Assembly (NCBI GenBank): GCA_024280855.1
Contig: JAJRPG010000096.1
Location: 1 to 64,000, forward strand
Direction of reading: 5' to 3'
Origin: Planctomycetota bacterium
GTDB lineage: Bacteria; Planctomycetota; Phycisphaerae; UBA1845
Length of the DNA stretch: 64,000 nt
The translations under genes were made by a program, and so were the position numbers. This document shows, one piece after another, positions 63,916 to 64,000 of this stretch (position 1 is the first letter of the stretch; every line of letters begins with the position of its first letter). Below the pieces are notes generated by a model. The model did not search any database and was not told the DNA's origin. It saw only the letters and a list, made by a program, of their open reading frames with translations.

Positions 63916-64000
63916 CATCCTACTCGCTTGACCATGCCACATGGATGGCACTTATTTCCATCGCCAAGAGTGGCTGTCCTTGGTTTTATTTGATAGCCAT

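Larger units (their letters stand above)
63551..64000. other. Gene-free end of window
   Basis: Contains two hairpin repeats (63835 and 63884). No coding region or RNA recognised; short frames here are unlikely to be genes. Confidence 0.5.

Noticed and set aside
63699-63951. Minus-strand frames at the right end
   Set aside because: They run through the two hairpin repeats and are not protein-like.

Overview
The window looks like a Planctomycetota chromosome, probably Phycisphaerae-like (inference). Evidence: an ECF sigma factor overlapping a Ser/Thr kinase with a TPR tail; secreted beta-helix, EGF and LamG proteins carrying aspartate-rich calcium or dockerin-like tails; zinc-ribbon membrane proteins; LPS-type kdo transferase; and small 'LPDNTFADTAGNIVNG'-type peptides. 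It falls into two unlike halves. Bases 1 to about 37,110 are GC-rich accessory DNA. Bases 37,160 to 64,000 are lower in GC and carry mostly housekeeping genes. The change coincides with a tRNA-Gly(CCC) gene that keeps only its 5' half (37,117-37,156), so the left part reads as an island whose far end lies outside the window.

Left edge (1-3,570): a five-gene plus-strand operon for handling thiophilic metal. It encodes a Cys-repeat exported protein, a MerC-like membrane protein, an HMA-thioredoxin lipoprotein, an outer-membrane beta-barrel and a second HMA-thioredoxin lipoprotein. In the last two genes the reading frame crosses a TGA-x-x-TGA pair, each followed by a compact hairpin with a GG-starting loop (bacterial SECIS). 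I read both as selenoproteins with a UxxU motif where relatives have CxxC. The ORF track splits both genes; they are joined here.

4.7-14.2 kb: a tyrosine recombinase, a primase-like replication protein and about a dozen small, overlapping phage- or plasmid-style genes, most unrecognised. Three copies of a 19-bp GC palindrome lie beside the primase.

14.3-34.5 kb: one long minus-strand run holding a complete type 1 BREX phage-defence locus (brxA, brxB, brxC, pglX, pglZ, brxL). It is headed by a MerR/excisionase-type DNA-binding protein and contains extra genes: a HEPN-like pair between brxC and pglX, an ART-fold-like protein and a cargo gene flanked by a duplicated pglZ 5' end between pglX and pglZ, and an OLD-family nuclease with a 33-codon leader after brxL. 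An unknown gene, a TPR protein and an MT-A70 methylase follow. 34.8-36.9 kb: two small plus-strand genes and a DUF4143-type ATPase preceded by three palindromes phased at 22 bp.

37.2-64 kb: TPR kinase and ECF sigma factor; secreted beta-helix protein; a decayed EGF/LamG gene; acs; waaA; truD; a divergent coiled-coil pair leading into FGE-like, zinc-ribbon GTPase and GAP1 genes (a GTPase-centred system); argE; fused formiminotransferase-cyclodeaminase; tRNA-Leu(TAG); aroC; a small exported peptide, a c-type cytochrome lipoprotein and an outer-membrane protein with a palindrome upstream; then gene-free DNA with hairpin repeats.
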